A stretch of DNA of 64,000 bases, taken from the NCBI RefSeq assembly GCF_037153985.1, contig NZ_JBBAYI010000016.1, positions 1 to 64,000 on the forward strand, read 5' to 3'. Of the stretch, positions 1 through 9,388 are shown in pieces. Each line of letters starts with the position of its first letter. Within the stretch, counting starts at the first letter, position 1. Under the pieces are notes generated by a model. The model was not told where the DNA came from. It saw only the letters and a list, made by a program, of their open reading frames with translations, and made no database searches. A program made the translations under genes and the position numbers. This DNA comes from Emticicia sp037153985. Lineage in GTDB: Bacteria > Bacteroidota > Bacteroidia > Cytophagales > Spirosomataceae.

Positions 1-49
1 TCATATCTGGGGTTCTATTGCTACTGCTTTACTTTTTTGGATGTTTTAA
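1..49 (+). other. Possible 3' end of an upstream membrane-protein gene
   Basis: In the second forward frame the first bases read as about 15 residues ending in a hydrophobic stretch (IATALLFWMF) before a TAA at 47-49, which would fit the last transmembrane helix of a gene lying mostly outside the window. The other two forward frames are also open for a similar length, so this is a weak guess. The remaining DNA up to 146 is AT-rich and shows nothing I can name. Confidence 0.2.
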
Positions 50-146
50 CCCATTATTCACATAAATAGCTGATATATAGAATAAAAAAAATTATTCATC
101 GGTCATTTATTCTCTACAATTTTATGAGTAAACTTCAGAAGTACTG

Positions 147-1058
147 TTATATAAAAAGTTTTTTGTAGGCGTGTTCGTAGCCTTGTTTAATTACTTCCCT
201 TATATCTTTTGATGAGAAATCGGTAAGCTCTAAATGAATAGGTTCGTCGGGGCGTATTATCTTGAGATTAATTTTTCTGGCCAGTTTAAAAGAGCCTATA
301 CTCATAAAACTTTCAGCATAATTTTCGGCCCATTCAATGTCACTGTTTTCAAACTGGTTTACCGTAATATCTTTTACACGTTCTATCAGGCTCAGAAAAT
401 TTCGGTAATTAAAATGCTCCATCGGGCGGTGTTTTGGGTGCGTGGCAATGCAATAAATTTCGGTAGCCCCATCCTCAATCGCTTTTTTTACGGGTACTAC
501 TTCTCTTAGACCTCCGTCCATAAAAGCTTCGCGGTGGTCGCCTCCTATCTGAATGGCAGGCATAATAAAAGGCAACGAGCTACTGGCGCGCACATAATCC
601 AGAAAGTGTTGTTCTATGGGGTCGGCATAATGCATTTCGCCGGTATTGATATTAACTGCGCCTACCTTTAAGTAAATGGGGCTTCGGCGTAGCAAATTCA
701 TATTCAGGTATTTTCTTAGTTTATCATGCAAAGGGTTGGTGTCAATCAGACCATCGAAGCGGCTCATGATGGTATCAATACCCAACGAAAACTTTGATTT
801 TAAAATACCAATATCAGAAGGTTTTGTAATGTTTTCAAGCCAGAATTTCAGTAGTTTTTTATTAACTAGGTCCCAGTTTATCTCTCCTTTTTCGATATAT
901 TGCGCTCCGGCTTCATTTACCATAAAAGTGGCATTTAACGCACCTGCCGAGATTCCATAAATCATTTCGGGTTTGAAACCTGTTTCTAAAATTGCTTGTA
1001 TGGCGCCAACTTGCCAGGCTCCTTTTAATGAGCCCCCGCCCAAAACTAATGCCTTCAT
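147..1058 (-). CDS. Patatin-like phospholipase (RssA/YlbK-type)
   Basis: A 303-residue protein of the patatin lipase family, which hydrolyses acyl esters of phospholipids with a Ser-Asp dyad. The glycine-rich oxyanion loop GGGSLKG is at residues 7-13, the nucleophile elbow GISAG has Ser37, and the partner Asp181 sits in DGG 181-183. There is no signal peptide, so a cytoplasmic or membrane-surface role is likely. The length is normal for the short bacterial patatins. It is transcribed alone, away from the prenyl synthase gene. The physiological lipid substrate cannot be told from sequence. Confidence 0.9.
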   Translation of the reverse strand: MKALVLGGGSLKGAWQVGAIQAILETGFKPEMIYGISAGALNATFMVNEAGAQYIEKGEINWDLVNKKLLKFWLENITKPSDIGILKSKFSLGIDTIMSRFDGLIDTNPLHDKLRKYLNMNLLRRSPIYLKVGAVNINTGEMHYADPIEQHFLDYVRASSSLPFIMPAIQIGGDHREAFMDGGLREVVPVKKAIEDGATEIYCIATHPKHRPMEHFNYRNFLSLIERVKDITVNQFENSDIEWAENYAESFMSIGSFKLARKINLKIIRPDEPIHLELTDFSSKDIREVIKQGYEHAYKKLFI

Positions 1059-1475
1059 GTATAATGGTTGAAATGAATGAGCGAATTAGTAAATAATTAG
1101 ACAAAAATTCAAGCATAACTTGCAAAATTAAATTTGGCCGGAGTGATGATTTTAAATCTTAAGCGTTTTATCTTTGAACAAAATTTGGAAAAAGTGCTGC
1201 CTTGCATTAGATGAAAAACAGGCAAGTAGCCAAGCTGAGTGAAGTGAGTTTTCAGATTTTTGCGACGAACGAATTAGTATAATTTTTAACAACAAAACCA
1301 GACTTGAGTCCTGATTTACTTCTTGATGCCAGAATCTTATGATATAAGATAATTGCAATATTTTTTTGTATTAAAATACTAAAATTTACACAATTATTTA
1401 AAAACTGCATTGAAAATCAGAATTCAGTCGTAACATTGTATCGTTAGAGTAAGCTATACACTTACTCATATCTTC
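1059..1475. other. 417-bp intergenic region between divergent genes
   Basis: This gap holds the promoters for the patatin gene (leftward) and the prenyl synthase gene (rightward). A leftward TAATTTTGCA box at 1121-1130 fits the Bacteroidota -7 element. The middle (about 1152-1358, minus strand) is open for 68 codons, but the predicted peptide is Ser/Leu/His-rich, has no recognisable domain, and the DNA is no less AT-rich than its surroundings. I do not call it a gene. Confidence 0.5.
1123..1130 (-). promoter_or_regulatory. Putative -7 promoter element of the patatin gene
   Basis: TAATTTTG on the minus strand matches the Bacteroidota -7 consensus TAnnTTTG and is followed by C. It lies 64 bp before the patatin start codon. 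I see no clear -33 TTG box at the right distance. Confidence 0.35.
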
Positions 1476-2450
1476 ATGTCTTTGAATATAAAGCAAATAC
1501 AGGCGCCGATTGAGCAGGAGTTAAAGGTTTTTGAGAAGAAATTTCGTCAGTCAATGAAAACTGATGTTATGCTTCTTGACCAGATTATGAGCTACATTGT
1601 ACACCGCAAAGGTAAGCAGGTGCGCCCAATGTTTGTTTTTTTAACTGCCGGCACTTTAGGTACTATCAATGAGTCGACTCACAGAGGAGCAGCCATGATA
1701 GAACTCCTACACACAGCCACATTAGTACACGACGACGTTGTGGATGACTCAAATTACAGACGTGGCTTCTTCTCGATTAATGCACTTTGGAAGAATAAAA
1801 TAGCCGTACTGGTAGGCGACTACCTGTTGTCGCGCGGGTTATTGTTAAGTGTCGATAATCAGGAGTTTAATTTGCTCAAGATTATGTCAACGGCTGTGAA
1901 GGAAATGAGCGAAGGTGAACTGCTACAAATGGAAAAAGCCCGCCGCCTTGATATTAACGAAGAACTTTATTATGAAGTAATACGCCAGAAAACAGCTTCT
2001 TTGATAGCCTCTTGCTGTGCCGTAGGTGCGGCGTCGGTTGGTTGTAACGAAGCCACTATTGCCGAAGCCAAGTTGCTTGGCGAAAAAATAGGAATGGCTT
2101 TCCAGATAAAAGATGATTTGTTTGATTATGGAGACGCCGAAATTGGTAAACCAACCGGTATTGATATTAAAGAGAAAAAAATGACCTTACCCCTGATTTA
2201 TGCTTTGAATCATGCCGGTTGGTCTGAGAAACGAAATATCATCAATCTGGTAAAAAATCACTCTGAAAATCCTAAAAAAGTAAGCGAAGTAATACAATTT
2301 GTGAAACAATCGGGTGGAATACAATACACCACCGAAGTTATGCAACGCTACGTAAGTGAAGCCAAAGATATACTTTTTACTTTTCCTGAATCTGCTTTCC
2401 GCCAGTCATTACACGATTTAATTCAATTTACAATTGAACGTACAAAATAA
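1476..2450 (+). CDS. Polyprenyl diphosphate synthase (octaprenyl-type)
   Basis: A 324-residue trans-prenyltransferase that extends allylic diphosphates with isopentenyl diphosphate, in the cytosol, to make the side chain of menaquinone. The first Asp-rich motif DDVVD is at residues 86-90, followed by the basic NYRRG, and the second motif DDLFD is at 213-217. Conserved GKQVRP near residue 46 is the IPP-binding region. The length and motif pattern fit IspB-like long-chain synthases; the exact chain length cannot be read from sequence. The gene stands alone, with a 127-bp gap to the following serine hydrolase. Confidence 0.92.
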   Translation: MSLNIKQIQAPIEQELKVFEKKFRQSMKTDVMLLDQIMSYIVHRKGKQVRPMFVFLTAGTLGTINESTHRGAAMIELLHTATLVHDDVVDDSNYRRGFFSINALWKNKIAVLVGDYLLSRGLLLSVDNQEFNLLKIMSTAVKEMSEGELLQMEKARRLDINEELYYEVIRQKTASLIASCCAVGAASVGCNEATIAEAKLLGEKIGMAFQIKDDLFDYGDAEIGKPTGIDIKEKKMTLPLIYALNHAGWSEKRNIINLVKNHSENPKKVSEVIQFVKQSGGIQYTTEVMQRYVSEAKDILFTFPESAFRQSLHDLIQFTIERTK

Positions 2451-2577
2451 ATAGTATATTCTGTATGAATTATTTATTTTGTAAGTTTCGTGTGTTTCGT
2501 ATGGTCAAAATTTACTGAAAATATATTTTGTTTAAAATTAATGATATTTTTAATATATTTAAAATTTTCAGAATAAA

Positions 2578-3432
2578 ATGAAAATTAATATACTCTTACC
2601 TTTAATCTTCCTTGTTGGCTTTTTGTATGGGCAAACCTCCGATGCGCAAGCACAGAAATTCGATGCCATGAAAATAGAGAATTATATTGCCAAACTACCT
2701 GCACCCATTAAAATTACTATGGCTGTTGAAAGTATTGCAGGAGAAAAATATTTCATGTATAGAGCTCAGGTAAAAGTACCTGCCGCAAGTATCATAAAAA
2801 TTCCGGTATTAGCGGCCTTAATGGAGAAAGTAAAACTAGGGCAGATTGATTTAAACGCTAAACATCTACTACAAGCTACCGATAAAACATGGGATACCGG
2901 CGTGATAGCCAGTATGCCTGACGGAAAGCAAATTTCTATCCGTGAATTAGCACAGGAAATGATTCGCACAAGTGATAACACCGCCACTAATATTTTAATC
3001 GGCAAAGTTGGTATGGCAGGTGTTAATCAAAATTTAATTCGGCTGGGTAGTACTCAAACCAGACTAAACCGTATAATGTTAGACACAATGGCTGTGAAGC
3101 AAGGGCGCGAGAACTATGTAAACACATTAGAAATAAATGATTTACTAAGAAAGATTTATCGTAAAGAAGTGGCTACGCCAGCCTTGTGTGAGGAGATGAT
3201 TGAAATGCTGAAAAACTGTGCCGATACAGCTACGATTCCGAACAAACTACCGAAGACGCTGGTAATTGCCCATAAAACAGGCAGCCTCAGCTACGTTCGT
3301 AGTGATGCTGCCATTGTTTACACATCAGAACCTTTTATTATATCTGTTTTTGTAGAAGGTTTTGCGTCTGAAACACAGGCTGAACAAATAATAGCTGATT
3401 TGGCCGCCTTGTGTTGGGAAAACCTCAAATAA
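2578..3432 (+). CDS. Exported class A beta-lactamase-like serine hydrolase
   Basis: A 284-residue protein with a signal peptide (cut near residue 20) and the full set of class A penicillin-recognising motifs: SxxK as SIIK at 71-74, SDN at 132-134, and KTG at 233-235. It therefore acts in the periplasm on beta-lactams or on a peptidoglycan-like acyl-D-Ala substrate. The omega-loop Glu/Asn signature is not obvious: the region around LDTMAVKQGRENY (169-180) is only loosely like ExxLN, so efficient beta-lactam hydrolysis is uncertain. It converges on the crtZ-like gene with 6 bp between stop codons. Confidence 0.8.
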   Translation: MKINILLPLIFLVGFLYGQTSDAQAQKFDAMKIENYIAKLPAPIKITMAVESIAGEKYFMYRAQVKVPAASIIKIPVLAALMEKVKLGQIDLNAKHLLQATDKTWDTGVIASMPDGKQISIRELAQEMIRTSDNTATNILIGKVGMAGVNQNLIRLGSTQTRLNRIMLDTMAVKQGRENYVNTLEINDLLRKIYRKEVATPALCEEMIEMLKNCADTATIPNKLPKTLVIAHKTGSLSYVRSDAAIVYTSEPFIISVFVEGFASETQAEQIIADLAALCWENLK

Positions 3433-3438
3433 CCTACA

Positions 3439-3894
3439 TTATTCACGCTTTTTAGGTTCATACTTGCGCGGCGCATACAAAAAACCAAATGCTTCTGCGC
3501 CGTTTTTGGAATGTACCCTATGATGAACATAATGCGCATTCATAATTCTTTTCATGTATTTGCTTCTGGCAACGAATTTTATTTTTATACGTCGATGCAC
3601 TATAATATCATGAAAAACAAAGTAGGCTACCCCATAACAGGTTACACCTGCGCCAATCCATGTCAGATACCAGAAATCAGGATTAATATTTCCGTAGATA
3701 ATACTTGAAGCGGCAATTACACTAAACACTAATGCGTAATAATCATTCTTTTCAAAAAAACCTTTATGGTGTTGGTGGTGGTCTTTATGCCATGCCCAGC
3801 CAAACCCATGCATAATGTATTTGTGAGCAAACCATGCCATAAATTCCATAAAACAGAAGGTACCAAAAACAATCAGAAATTTTATTAATAGCAT
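3439..3894 (-). CDS. crtZ: Beta-carotene hydroxylase (CrtZ-type di-iron membrane enzyme)
   Basis: A 151-residue integral membrane protein of the fatty acid hydroxylase superfamily. The histidine boxes expected for a di-iron site are all present: HKYIMH (24-29), HKDHHQHH (36-43), HDIIVH (95-100) and HYVHHRVH (121-128). This arrangement and small size match CrtZ, which adds 3-hydroxyls to beta-carotene to give zeaxanthin. Cytophagales are commonly carotenoid-pigmented, so the role is plausible, although no other crt gene lies in the window. A long-chain prenyl synthase is 1 kb away but is not obviously part of an operon. Confidence 0.85.
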   Translation of the reverse strand: MLLIKFLIVFGTFCFMEFMAWFAHKYIMHGFGWAWHKDHHQHHKGFFEKNDYYALVFSVIAASSIIYGNINPDFWYLTWIGAGVTCYGVAYFVFHDIIVHRRIKIKFVARSKYMKRIMNAHYVHHRVHSKNGAEAFGFLYAPRKYEPKKRE

Positions 3895-4044
3895 TTGAGT
3901 AATGTTTTAATCTGTTAAATCTTTTATATTGTCTTCTTAACACAAAATTAGCATTGAATGTTTGATTTTAGTTAAAGAAGATACTTAATTTGATGCTCAT
4001 TTATCGCGTAACACCAATACTATTTTATACATAATTTATTTACA

Positions 4045-5676
4045 ATGAAACGACTCACATACTTACTACTCTTTTTAAGCCTCTCGGTTTTTGCCCAAAA
4101 GGCACAAAAGCCCGCTCCACTAGCTAAACCCAAGTTAGTATTAGGCATTATGGTTGACCAAATGCGCTACGACTATCTGTACCGTTATTATGATAAATAC
4201 AGCGAAGGGGGCTTTAAAAGACTAATGAATAAAGGATTTAATTGCCGTAATAATCATTATCATTATGCCAGTACTATTACAGGCCCAGGCCATGCTGCTG
4301 TGTATACAGGCTCCGTGCCAGCCGTAAATGGTATTATTGGAAATGACTGGTACGACCCATTGACCAATCGGGTAGTATATGTGGCTGAAGACACAACCGT
4401 GGTAGCAGTAGGTACCGACGCAGCCGGAACAGAAGGTAAACGCTCGCCCGTAAATATGAAAACCACTACTATTACCGACCAGTTGCGTCTGGCTACGCAT
4501 TTTAAATCGAAAGTAATAGGAATAGCCGCCAAAGACCGTGGAGGGATTCTGCCAGCAGGTCATTCGGCCAATGCAGCTTACTGGTTCGATGGCAAATCGG
4601 GTAACTGGATTACCAGTACTTATTACATGAACGAGCTTCCACAATGGGTAAAAGATTTTAACGCTCGTAAATTACCTGATTTCTATAAAACTCAAAAATG
4701 GGAAACACTTTTCCCGATTGCACAATATACTGAGAGTGATGAAGATAACCAAGAGTATGAAAATGTGATGTCGGGCGAAAAACTACCCATTTTCCCTCAT
4801 GCCATTAATAGCAATAATGCTATTCTGACCTCGCCTTTTGGGAATAACATGACTAAAGAAATTGCTCTTGCAACGCTAAAAAATGAAAAAATGGGGCAAG
4901 GTGCTTATACCGATTTTCTGTGCGTGAGTTTTTCATCGCCTGATTACGTTGGCCACGCCACCGGAACACGTTCAATAGAAGTAGAAGATACATACTTACG
5001 CCTTGACCGTGACATCGAAGAAATGTTGAATTACCTGGATGCTACCTTAGGAAAAGGAACTTATACGGTGTTCCTGACAGCCGACCACGCCGCTGCCGAC
5101 ATTCCGGCCTTTTTAAGAAAGAATAAACTTCCGGGTGGTGTTTGGGAAGGTTCAAAAGAAGTAAATTACCTGAATGGCAAAATGGTTGAGAAATTCGGTG
5201 AAGGTAAATGGATATTATCAACAGATAATTATCAGATAACCCTAAACCGTGAACTAATGAAGAAGAACAAGGTAGATATGAATGAAATGTTCAAACTGGT
5301 ACAGGAAGAACTCCTTTCGCTAGGTTCTCCGGTATATCAGGTAGTAAACTTTCATGATATGGCCAATACTGTTATTCCGCCTTTCTATAAAACACTCGTT
5401 GAGAATGTCTATAATCCTAAACGTAGCGGTGACTTTATGGTATTGCTAGAGCCGGGCTGGTTCCATAGTGGAAGCAAAAAAGGTACTACGCATGGCACCA
5501 TGTGGCAATACGACCGCCATGTGCCGTTGCTTTGGTATGGCTGGAATATTCCGGTAGGTGAAACTATTGAGCAAACCTACATTTCTGATATTGCAGCTAC
5601 GCTGGCCGCTTTGCTGAAAATTCAGGAACCAAGTGGCTGTGTTGGGAAACCTATTAAACCAATATTTGAGAAATAA
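4045..5676 (+). CDS. pafA: PafA-type alkaline phosphatase
   Basis: A 543-residue exported protein (signal peptide ending near FAQ at 16-18) of the alkaline phosphatase superfamily. Asp38 in VDQM, the nucleophile Thr79 in TITGPGHA, Asn100 in GNDWYD and the KDR pair (164-166) correspond to the metal ligand, nucleophile and phosphate-binding residues of Elizabethkingia PafA (Thr79, Asn100, Lys162, Arg164). Further zinc ligands are visible in SSPDYVGHATG and TADHAAAD. PafA enzymes release phosphate from many monoesters in the periplasm and are not strongly inhibited by phosphate. Monocistronic and closed by hairpins at 5683-5775. Confidence 0.9.
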   Translation: MKRLTYLLLFLSLSVFAQKAQKPAPLAKPKLVLGIMVDQMRYDYLYRYYDKYSEGGFKRLMNKGFNCRNNHYHYASTITGPGHAAVYTGSVPAVNGIIGNDWYDPLTNRVVYVAEDTTVVAVGTDAAGTEGKRSPVNMKTTTITDQLRLATHFKSKVIGIAAKDRGGILPAGHSANAAYWFDGKSGNWITSTYYMNELPQWVKDFNARKLPDFYKTQKWETLFPIAQYTESDEDNQEYENVMSGEKLPIFPHAINSNNAILTSPFGNNMTKEIALATLKNEKMGQGAYTDFLCVSFSSPDYVGHATGTRSIEVEDTYLRLDRDIEEMLNYLDATLGKGTYTVFLTADHAAADIPAFLRKNKLPGGVWEGSKEVNYLNGKMVEKFGEGKWILSTDNYQITLNRELMKKNKVDMNEMFKLVQEELLSLGSPVYQVVNFHDMANTVIPPFYKTLVENVYNPKRSGDFMVLLEPGWFHSGSKKGTTHGTMWQYDRHVPLLWYGWNIPVGETIEQTYISDIAATLAALLKIQEPSGCVGKPIKPIFEK

Positions 5677-5682
5677 GCCGGT

Positions 5683-5705
5683 CATGATGCCAATAAAGCA
5701 TCATG
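5683..5705. terminator. Short hairpin after the phosphatase gene
   Basis: Arms CATGATGC and GCATCATG pair perfectly around a 7-nt loop, 6 bp after the pafA stop. There is no T-run directly after it, so it may protect the mRNA end or act with the next hairpin. Confidence 0.4.
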
Positions 5706-5719
5706 AATGTTAGAAATGT

Positions 5720-5775
5720 AAAACTCCTGATTTAGTTTGTGTACTGTAATAAGCACAAATTAATCAGGAGTTTTT
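5720..5775. terminator. Bidirectional intrinsic terminator
   Basis: Outer arms AAAACTCCTGATT and AATCAGGAGTTTT are fully complementary, and an inner stem TTTGTG/CACAAA lies within the loop. A-tract on the left and T-tract on the right give terminators in both directions, serving pafA and the convergent hydroxylase gene. Confidence 0.7.
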
Positions 5776-5847
5776 ATGTATATTGTACTAAGAGATACGC
5801 CAATAATTTAGGTCTGAGACTTCAGGTAACCCCAACAATTGATAATC

Positions 5848-7137
5848 TTATTGTGTTACCTCCGAAAATACTACTTCGTTTGTTGTTTTATCTTTACGAA
5901 TTTCGAACCAAACAAAATAAGCTGTTACTAAAGTAGATAATACAAAGTAAGCAGCAATGGCAGGTGTTGCCCATGAAATCTGTTGGCTTATGCCGAACCA
6001 GTCGCCTGTTTGGTAAATAATAAAAAGCCCGATAAAATTTTTAAGCGTTTCGTACAAAAGTGCAAAAGGGTTTCTATCCATCAGTTCGGTATAGCTAAAC
6101 ACAATCAGAAAAATGAATCCGCCATAAACAAATATTGTAGGGCTGCCTATGCTAGCAATATTGGCAAAGAAATAGCTTATCAGAGTAAACGTAAAAAGGA
6201 ACTGTACCCATATCCAGCTTTGCATCAGTAACGATGCCTTAGGGGCATATTTTTCAAAATTATAAGGGTCTTCAATTTTATGTATCGGATACTTCGCTGC
6301 TACATCTTCGGGTCTCCAGCCAGTAGGCATAAACCATATTCTTAGTTTATCTTTCCAGCTTTTTGCCCTGTAAGCATCCTGTATAAGTAACCAAAGATGT
6401 TGAAAATTTATTTTAATCGGATTCCATGTACTAACTGGCCGTGTAATGCCATACACTGGCGGTATATTCGGAAGTTCCTCCTGAAAGGTGCCAAATAATT
6501 TATCCCAGATGATAAATATCTGTGAATGGTTTTTGTCCAGATATATGGGGTTAATAGCATGATGCACCCGATGATGTGAAGGGGTAACAATAATTTTTTC
6601 CAGAAAACCCATATTACCAATATAGGTTGTATGATACCAGAACTGCGCAAACAAGTGTAACGGTGCAACAATAGCAATTACTTTTTCGTCAACGCCTAAT
6701 AGGGCAGCAGGTAACAAAAAAATAGTAAAAATATTAATGAAGGTAGATATACTCTGGCGCAAGGCACAAGCCAGATTAAACTCTTCGCTGCTATGATGAA
6801 TGGCGTGTTTGTTCCAGAAGAAATTAATCTGATGGCTCAATCGATGTACCCAGTAGCCCGAAAAATCTAAAGCAATAAAGGCAATAATGTAGGTCCAGAT
6901 GGTTGACTCTACTTTATAAATAGCCAGATGTTTCACCATCCAGCCGTAAGTAAGCAGCGAAATACTCAAGCCTAGCACATCTTTAACAATATTGGTATAG
7001 CCAGAGGTCATGCTGGAAAGCATATCCATGGTTTTGAATGATTCTTTTTTAAAGAACCACCCATATAGTTTTTCTAATAGTACTAATGCCAAGAATGCGG
7101 GCATTGCAATATTAAGGATTTTGCCGTAGGTTTCCAT
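5848..7137 (-). CDS. Sterol desaturase/alkylglycerol monooxygenase-like membrane hydroxylase
   Basis: A 429-residue polytopic membrane protein of the fatty acid hydroxylase superfamily. The di-iron histidine boxes are HRLSH (98-102), HAIHH (111-115) and SHHRVHH (187-193). Several hydrophobic helices precede them, and about 120 residues at the C-terminus form extra membrane helices, an architecture like that of alkylglycerol monooxygenase (TMEM195) and its bacterial relatives. It is expected to hydroxylate a lipid, but the substrate (ether lipid, sphingolipid or sterol-like) is not determinable. Monocistronic, in a convergent pair with pafA. Confidence 0.85.
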   Translation of the reverse strand: METYGKILNIAMPAFLALVLLEKLYGWFFKKESFKTMDMLSSMTSGYTNIVKDVLGLSISLLTYGWMVKHLAIYKVESTIWTYIIAFIALDFSGYWVHRLSHQINFFWNKHAIHHSSEEFNLACALRQSISTFINIFTIFLLPAALLGVDEKVIAIVAPLHLFAQFWYHTTYIGNMGFLEKIIVTPSHHRVHHAINPIYLDKNHSQIFIIWDKLFGTFQEELPNIPPVYGITRPVSTWNPIKINFQHLWLLIQDAYRAKSWKDKLRIWFMPTGWRPEDVAAKYPIHKIEDPYNFEKYAPKASLLMQSWIWVQFLFTFTLISYFFANIASIGSPTIFVYGGFIFLIVFSYTELMDRNPFALLYETLKNFIGLFIIYQTGDWFGISQQISWATPAIAAYFVLSTLVTAYFVWFEIRKDKTTNEVVFSEVTQ

Positions 7138-7340
7138 TATAGTATGCTTGCATAATATTTATGATGCAAGATAGTAATATTCTGAGAAAATATAAAGTTT
7201 TTTATAGAAACAGATTGTTGTCTTTACGTAAGATACGCAGTATGAGTAAAACGAATAAAAATGCTTTATAAATGTTATAAAGACTGAAATTATTCGATTT
7301 AGGCGGAAGATTTGCTGAATTGCGACTGGAGCAATTGTTA

Positions 7341-8174
7341 TTATTTCTTTACTACGGTATAGATTTTCCGTTGTTCATTTGTCATAATAAAGTCAGTATT
7401 ATTGATGTAATTTAGGGCCTCCATCTGATTCCGACCTACTTTTATGCAGCCTTTAGGCTTCGAAAAATCAATTTTTCCTGCGCTTATTTCAAAAGTATAA
7501 ATTTTACCGTACGATAGTAATGCAAACTCTTTTCCGTCGGGGCTTATGTCGGCGGCTGTAACGGGGCTTTTCAGGAAAACGCTGTCCTGTGGGCTTATGG
7601 TATAATCTCCGGCTTTGTCTGGAATCATATACAATTTTGTATGGTGTTTTTTCGACCAGTCTTTTGAAAAAAGGTATAAATTGCCACCATGCCAGAAAAA
7701 GGCTTCGCAGTCAAAAACACGTTTTTGTGCCGGAAACTCCGTTTGGTCGGCATACCGGAAGGTTATTTTTTCTGTTTTATTATTTTTATGTTTATAAATA
7801 CACAGGTCTTTACGGGCCTGATTATTATTGCCAAAATCGCCGATATAAATATTGCCCTCATTATCTTTAGTTAGTTCTTCCCAATCAATATTTACGGCAT
7901 CGTTAATAAGTAAAGTGTCAAAAACGTATCCACGTTTGTCAATCATGTATAGTTCAGCGTTGCCACCACCATCATTATGGGTCCAGTAATAATTTTCCTG
8001 CCAAGCATTAGCGAGGCCCGAATTTTCATTGATACAAACAGGGAGCGTGCCTGTTTTGGTAATCGTATATTGCGCTTTAGCTGCCTGAAAGTTACTTCTC
8101 TTTATTTCTGAATGACAATTGCAGGTGGCAACTTTCAGCGAGAACAAAAACATATAAAACTTATACAGAAACAT
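7341..8174 (-). CDS. Exported beta-propeller-like protein of unknown function
   Basis: A 277-residue protein with a short hydrophobic N-terminus containing CNC near residues 18-20, which could be a weak signal or lipoprotein sequence. The rest is rich in short beta-strand segments of the type YIGDFGNNNQ, LYLFSKDW and DISPDGKEFALLSYG, which suggests a six- or seven-bladed propeller like those in NHL/SdiA-regulated or phytase-like proteins. No catalytic residues can be picked out. The 203-bp gap to the upstream hydroxylase gene on the same strand suggests separate transcription. Confidence 0.6.
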   Translation of the reverse strand: MFLYKFYMFLFSLKVATCNCHSEIKRSNFQAAKAQYTITKTGTLPVCINENSGLANAWQENYYWTHNDGGGNAELYMIDKRGYVFDTLLINDAVNIDWEELTKDNEGNIYIGDFGNNNQARKDLCIYKHKNNKTEKITFRYADQTEFPAQKRVFDCEAFFWHGGNLYLFSKDWSKKHHTKLYMIPDKAGDYTISPQDSVFLKSPVTAADISPDGKEFALLSYGKIYTFEISAGKIDFSKPKGCIKVGRNQMEALNYINNTDFIMTNEQRKIYTVVKK

Positions 8175-8235
8175 AAATTTGGTTAACGATTTTTTAAATC
8201 GCTTCTAAAATTTTGAATTTAGACAACAAGTTAAT

Positions 8236-8243
8236 TAATTTTG
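8236..8243 (+). promoter_or_regulatory. Putative -7 promoter element of the AI-2E family gene
   Basis: TAATTTTG matches the Bacteroidota -7 consensus exactly and lies 59 bp before the start codon at 8303. It sits between divergent genes, and no good -33 box is visible. Confidence 0.35.
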
Positions 8244-8302
8244 AGTTGTTTGGAAACAGGTATCTGTAAATAGTCTTTTAAATAGTTTCTAACCTATTCT
8301 TT

Positions 8303-9376
8303 ATGCAGCCTTATCAACAGCCTTTCTACACGCGTCTTGCTTATGTACTCATTTCACTAGTTATTGTGATTTACGGAATGTACATCCTGAAAGACTTGCT
8401 GGTTCCGCTTACCTTTTCGGGTATTATAGCTTTATTATTATTACCTGTATGCCATTTTCTCGAAAAATTCATTGCGCGCTGGCTTGCTATTACATTATCT
8501 ATTTTATTGATGCTGGCATTTCTGAGCTTGTTTTTTTATGTAATATATGTGCAGATAATGGATTTGGAGGAGGTATTGCCTCAGTTAACTGAAAAAGCCG
8601 AAATCTGGTACCGGAAAATCCAGTTTATCATTCGTGATAACTTTCATATCAGCCGTACCAAACAACGCATAGAAGGGCAAAAGTACCTTACCGAGTTCTT
8701 AAAGAACAATAGTGATATTCTTACCAATACGCTTTCTACCACTACTGGTTTGTTAGGTAATTTATCGCTTATTCCGTTATATGTATTTCTGCTATTACTG
8801 TATCGTGATTTCATCAGGGTATTTTTTTATAAAGCCCTTAAACCTGTGAGCAACCACAGAGTAGACGTAGTGATGAAAAAAGTAAAAGATGTAGTGGTAA
8901 ACTATGTAGTAGGTTTAGTAATCGTAATAGGCATTATAGGAATTTTAAACACGTTGGGTTTGTTCATTCTGGGTATTGACCACGCCTTTTTCTTCGGCTT
9001 TTTTGCGGCTGTTTTAGTGTTATTGCCATACATTGGCGTTACCATTGGGTCTTTATTGCCTATTTTATTTGCACTCATTACGAAAGATTCGGCTTGGTAT
9101 GCTATTGGCGTAGCTTTATTGTTTGGTGGGGTACAGTTTCTGGAAGGTAATTTTATTACGCCTTATGTAGTTGGCTCAAAGGTAAGTATCAATTCGATGG
9201 CGGCTATTATTGCGCTCATTATCTTTGGTAATCTGTGGGGGTTGGCAGGGTTAGTATTAGCATTGCCAATTACGGCAATTATTAAAGTAATATTCGACTC
9301 GATAGAAAGTTTAAGACCTTATGGTTTCTTAATTGGTGATGCCGACCACGCCGATGTAAAGAAAAGGCGCATTTAA
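8303..9376 (+). CDS. AI-2E family (PerM/TqsA-like) transporter
   Basis: A 357-residue polytopic inner-membrane protein. Two N-terminal helices, a long amphipathic segment (about 85-140), and a C-terminal set of helices with the family-typical GxxFAAVLVLLPYIG-like region and GNLWGLAGLVLALP segment place it in the AI-2E transporter family. Members export various small molecules or ions; autoinducer-2 transport should not be assumed here, since no lux gene is nearby. Length and ending (a short cytoplasmic basic tail KKRR) are normal for the family. Convergent with the small gene at 9471. Confidence 0.85.
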   Translation: MQPYQQPFYTRLAYVLISLVIVIYGMYILKDLLVPLTFSGIIALLLLPVCHFLEKFIARWLAITLSILLMLAFLSLFFYVIYVQIMDLEEVLPQLTEKAEIWYRKIQFIIRDNFHISRTKQRIEGQKYLTEFLKNNSDILTNTLSTTTGLLGNLSLIPLYVFLLLLYRDFIRVFFYKALKPVSNHRVDVVMKKVKDVVVNYVVGLVIVIGIIGILNTLGLFILGIDHAFFFGFFAAVLVLLPYIGVTIGSLLPILFALITKDSAWYAIGVALLFGGVQFLEGNFITPYVVGSKVSINSMAAIIALIIFGNLWGLAGLVLALPITAIIKVIFDSIESLRPYGFLIGDADHADVKKRRI

Positions 9377-9388
9377 ATAACAAAAAAT

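Noticed and set aside
2578..3432. Calling the serine hydrolase an acquired beta-lactamase
   Set aside because: Motifs fit class A-like enzymes, but the omega-loop is not clear, there is no mobile DNA, and base use matches the neighbours. Only a family-level call is supported.
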